In this document: piece after piece, positions 12,487-15,534 of the stretch
Numbering within the stretch: position 1 is the stretch's first letter
How the letters are laid out: every line of letters starts with the position of its first letter
NCBI GenBank assembly: GCA_041946865.1
Contig: JBHGBF010000174.1
Coordinates: forward strand, 1 to 15,534
Direction: 5' to 3'
Source: RPQK01 sp041946865
Lineage (GTDB): Bacteria > Acidobacteriota > UBA6911 > RPQK01
DNA: 15,534 nucleotides
Made by a program: the position numbers and the translations under genes
The notes under the pieces: generated by a model
Databases searched by the model: none
Told to the model about the DNA's origin: nothing
Seen by the model: the letters and a program-made list of their open reading frames with translations, nothing else

Positions 12487-14648
12487 CTATTTCGCGCCGG
12501 CGATCGGGCGACCTTCCAGGCCGTCCAGCTCTTCCATCAGGCGGCGCTTGGCCCGGTGTTCCTGACGGAGCCTCACCAGATAGCTTCTCCACTCGGCTTC
12601 GCGCCCAGTCGTTCGGTAGATATCTCGCGCCTCGCGGAGCCATCGGGCGGCTGTCTCGTAGGCTGCCGGCTTCACGAGCGCGATCTGCGCCTCGGCCAGG
12701 CGTTTAAAAATCGCCAGAGCTGCGTCCGGATGGGTCTTTGTCACCGCCCGCGCCAGCTGACAGTCGATTCCGGAAACCGAGGGGCCGTAGAAGCGGCCGC
12801 TCAGCATCTCGGCGCGCAGCGCGAGCGCGTCATCGTTCCGTCCTTCCTGGATCGCAATCTCGATCAGGCAGAAGAAGTTCGGTTCCTTCCTGACAGCAGT
12901 CATGCTGGGAGGCAAGATGATCTCACAGGCTGGGAGCGGCCAGGGAGGCAGCCCGGGAGGCGCCTCGGGTGGCGGCTGTACGGTCTGACCAGGCGGCGCG
13001 GCGCGGTTTGATCGTCCTTGGCGGGTGGCCGCTCGTACTGGCAAAGAGGACGGGGCAAGGTTCGGCATCCCGAGGGTGGCGGGCAAGCAGCCATGGCGCA
13101 GAAACGCCAGTGCCCACTCCCGCACCTCGGGCCACACTTTCGCCGTTTCCGCCGCAGCGCGCAACTCTTGGTATGAAGCAAGCTGGGCTTGGCCGAAGAA
13201 TTCCGCCGACCGATACGCAGCGGCAAGGGCAACATTCCCCTCCTTCGCTGCAATTTCCCGCAGACGCGCGCGAAGATCCGCTGCTATGCCAGGCAGGTCG
13301 CTGGCCGTGTCCTCGTGTCCGCGGATGGCCCAGCGGCGCGCGGCATCCCACCGGCGAGCCTCGACAAGACGGCCAACCAAGATACCGTAACATTTCGTGA
13401 TCGGCGCCTCGCGTTCGAGGACGACAAGCACTTCATCTTCCCGGCCGCCTTTCTCCAGCGCCTGGATCAACCACCCCATGGTACGTTCACGATCATACCG
13501 GCTGAGTCCCCCGTGATCGGAACGGGAAGTTTGGGCCGCAGCCAGGCGGGCTGCCAGATCATCCGCGACCGAACTCCAGTCGCCTGGGCTGAAGTGGCCT
13601 TCCTGTTCCAGAATCTTGTCCAGACGGCCGAGTAAATCGAACTGATCCTCCAACTGCCGGTCGATGATCCAGAGCAACTGGTCCGGACGAGCCATGGACG
13701 AGCGGGAGATCGCGCACAAGACGACTTTCATGCAGGATGTGATCTCCTGTCCGGTCTCACCCTCGTCCTGCGCGCGTTCGACCTGGTCCTGGCCGCGGCG
13801 CCACAGCTCTTCGCCCAGCTCGATAACGGAATCGGCATGGCCGTTTGCGAGTAGAGACTCGAGCTGTTCTCGCACGTGAGAGTAGTCCGGAATCCAGCCG
13901 CGTTCCGACCAGGAATCGGCCCAGGGATCGTCGCTCGCGAGTCTCTGGATCTCCCTCCGCAACGACCTCACGATCTTCGGGATTTGCCCGTCTTTGAGGT
14001 CCATTCGTTCACGAATCGCCCGGAGGACCGAGGGCTGCTTCTCAGCCAGCTCTTTCAGGAAGTCTGCCATCTCCGCCTGAGGCATGCTCTTCAGAAAGGC
14101 ACGCCAGTCCTCGTCGGCCCGGCACTCAGTGTGTGTTCCTTCAGAAGACCGCGCGAACACAGGCTGAGCGCCGGGCCCAGGGCAAACCGACTGCGGCGCC
14201 AGGCCCCGGACGCCTGCCCGGTTTCGGCAGACCAGGCCTGAAGACTGCCGGCGCCGCTGGACTCTCGCGGCCTCGACGCTTCGCTTTCGGCGCTCGTCAG
14301 GGAAGTCAACATCGAAAGTCGGATGTCGTCCGAGGCTGCGGTCTTGATGCCAGCCCGCGTGCCCATCTGCTCGATACCGACCAGGACAACGGCCACCGCG
14401 TGTTTGCAGGCCCAATGACCGACCGGGCAACTGCAGGACGATACCAGCTTGCCTTCCTGGTCGAGTCCCACGCGAGTCGCATAACGCCCGGACCCTTGCA
14501 CCCAGGCAAGGAGACCTCCGTCGGCGGTCTGAGCGATTCCGGTGACCCTGCCCTTGTAAGGTCGTCCCTTGCGCACCGACGATGGACTCGCCCACTTGCT
14601 GAGATCTTCCCATCTGAGGCGAGCGAGTCGGTCAATCAACCCGGCCAT
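12487..14648 (-). pseudogene. SWIM zinc-finger protein, large, with one frameshift
   Basis: ATG 14648 follows GGAGGGG by 4 bases. Residues 22-62 show the usual lead-in (SSVRKGRPYKGRVTGI, GLLAWVQGSGRYATRV). The SWIM motif CxCx6CxH is at Cys72, Cys74, Cys81 and His83 within SCSCPVGHWACKHAVAV. This frame degrades after about residue 115. From about 14110 a second frame takes over at DEDWRAFLKSMPQAEMADFL and continues for more than 500 residues to 12487. That region is helical and TPR-like (ELGEELWRRG, WLIQALEKGGREDEVLVVLE, RLVEARRWDAARRWA, IAIQEGRNDDALALRAEML), interrupted by a proline-rich linker (PPPEAPPGLPPWPLP). An ancestral protein of about 720 residues is implied, normal for the family. 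SWIM domains bind zinc and are thought to contact DNA or proteins. It is 27 bp downstream of a zinc-ribbon gene. Confidence 0.8.
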
Positions 14649-14675
14649 CCTTCCCCTCCATTATCTCCAGCAGCT

Positions 14676-15263
14676 TCACAAGGCTCCGAAAAGGAGGTCT
14701 GTGCCGTCGCTGAGGCGTCGAAGGCCTACGCCTTTCGTCACGAAAGCTCCGCAATATTGATGGAGCACATCCAGGTGATGACGCCCGCCGCAGGCCCGCC
14801 GCTTGGCCACGAACCGCACTACGCCAAGGACTTTGACAATCTCGTCGCGGTCAAAGGTCCGTAGTTCACGGCGCAAAAGATCTATGACTTCCTGACATCC
14901 GAGACTGCAGGTTCGGGCAGAGACAGCTTCCTCCCTGTCGCCAAAGGCGTAGAGGTCCAGCAACAGTTCGAAGATCTCGATCGCCTCGGCGTCTGTCAGC
15001 TTAAAACCACATGTTCTGTCCAGCGAGCAAACCGCCGATTCAATTGGGAACGCGATCTCCTGGAGATGCTCTGAGTCCTCCATCTCAGCGGTCGAGTAAC
15101 GCGGCAGGTCGCTGTAATTACGCTGGGGTGGCTGGTAGAAGGCGCAGGTCCCGCATTTGCTCTCTTGCCTGATCGAGGCGCAGCACAGCGGGCAAACCAG
15201 GTAAGCACACAGGCAGCATGGTCGTTTCCCTTTTCTCAAGCCGCAAACTGAACACTTGGCCAT
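14676..15263 (-). CDS. Cys-rich zinc-ribbon-like protein paired with the SWIM gene
   Basis: 195 residues. The N-terminus is packed with cysteines: Cys4, Cys7, Cys16, Cys17, Cys19, Cys24, Cys27, Cys28, Cys37 and Cys40. They lie in an arrangement like C-x2-C-GLRKGKRPC...YLVCPLCCASIR...KCGTCAFYQ, which is typical of small zinc-binding modules found ahead of helical domains. The rest is predicted helical (DAEAIEIFELLLDLYAF, CQEVIDLLRRELRTF, DEIVKVLGVVRFVAKR) and contains a later Cys/His cluster (ACGGRHHLDVLHQYCG). The ATG at 15263 is preceded by AAAGGAGGT at 15266-15274, a near-perfect but closely spaced ribosome binding site. It lies 27 bp before the SWIM gene on the same strand, so the two likely form an operon. 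Function is unknown; DNA or protein binding is an inference. Confidence 0.8.
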   Translation of the reverse strand: MAKCSVCGLRKGKRPCCLCAYLVCPLCCASIRQESKCGTCAFYQPPQRNYSDLPRYSTAEMEDSEHLQEIAFPIESAVCSLDRTCGFKLTDAEAIEIFELLLDLYAFGDREEAVSARTCSLGCQEVIDLLRRELRTFDRDEIVKVLGVVRFVAKRRACGGRHHLDVLHQYCGAFVTKGVGLRRLSDGTDLLFGAL

Positions 15264-15274
15264 AGACCTCCTTT

Positions 15275-15534
15275 CGTCCGGCAGTATTGCAGAGAGCTAT
15301 GACGTTTCCTTGGAATCGCTCGAAACCAATTGGAGCCGGGAGGCGGCACTACAAACGAGACGGGAAGCCGGCCAGGGTTAGTGTGTGTTCTGGCTCTTGA
15401 AGAATGCGTCTGGGCATGGAATGCTAGCGGGCGGTCAAGTCCAGCAGGGCAGCACACTCTTATATGGGACTTATTTAGCGGGCTAGCGCCGCAAATCTGA
15501 GAATTTGTCCCTCAGATCTTATCATGCGCGATAG
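15275..15534. other. Upstream region of the zinc-ribbon/SWIM operon
   Basis: No gene is seen to the end of the window. The promoter of the zinc-ribbon/SWIM operon should lie here, but I cannot identify clear -35 and -10 elements. ATCTGAG (15495-15501) and CTCAGAT (15511-15517) form a perfect 7-bp inverted repeat with a 9-base centre, which could be an operator or a weak hairpin belonging to a gene beyond the window. Confidence 0.4.

Noticed and set aside
12427..13635. Several plus-strand open frames up to 194 codons
   Set aside because: They are antisense to the SWIM gene body. GC-rich codon use produces long shadow frames, and none shows recognisable motifs.
14133..14864. 243-codon plus-strand open frame
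   Set aside because: It is antisense to the SWIM N-terminus and the end of the zinc-ribbon gene. Its sequence is low-complexity (Gly/Ala/Arg/Pro) and has no domain.

Overview
This window looks like accessory DNA from an acidobacterium, probably a soil or metagenome-derived genome. The base composition is GC-rich. The taxonomic evidence is a set of protein types common in Acidobacteriota: a scrap of a FtsX/MacB-like ADOP-type permease at the left end, and the last ~39 codons of a TolB/WD40-type protein ending in the characteristic DLMLVENFR. Other supporting types are a Tat-dependent glycosidase-like/SUMF1 fusion, a GH2-type C-terminal tail, a COG0407 (UroD-like) protein and a DUF559 protein. 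The assignment is an inference; there is no rRNA or tRNA here.

Layout. 1-480: decayed permease. 485-2616 (-): glycosidase-like domain fused to a SUMF1/FGE-fold domain, whose Tat signal lies in another frame. 2630-3070: gene-free, with several inverted repeats. 3069-4240: a small secreted-protein start, a truncated IS200-type element, then a HEXXH peptidase fragment; I read this as one secreted peptidase gene broken by the insertion. 4344-5893 (+): a GH C-terminal fragment overlapping an intact UroD-family gene. 5935-6291 (-): DUF559 remnant. 6461-7471 (+): small ORF, intact VOC/glyoxalase gene, TolB C-terminal scrap.

From 7627 to 15263 every gene lies on the minus strand. Reading downstream from the right: a Cys-rich zinc-ribbon protein, a SWIM zinc-finger protein, a 109-residue hypothetical protein, then a 600-bp gene-free stretch with REP-like inverted repeats. 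Next come an XRE-ImmA/IrrE metallopeptidase gene overlapping a PIN-domain gene, a double-HTH XRE gene, an unrecognised broken gene, and an AAA_14/DUF4143 ATPase preceded by an elaborate inverted repeat. This resembles a toxin-antitoxin or defence-type accessory island.

A striking feature is damage. Single-base frameshifts occur in the SUMF1 gene, the peptidase, the XRE gene (twice), the PIN gene, the ImmA gene and the SWIM gene, and in-frame nonsense codons occur in the IS200 transposase and the unrecognised gene. Either the island is decaying or the assembly carries indel errors. At least one indel lies in a C run, whereas the two nonsense changes are not explained by indels. Genes that look intact are UroD-like, VOC, AAA_14/DUF4143, the zinc-ribbon protein and the 109-residue protein.
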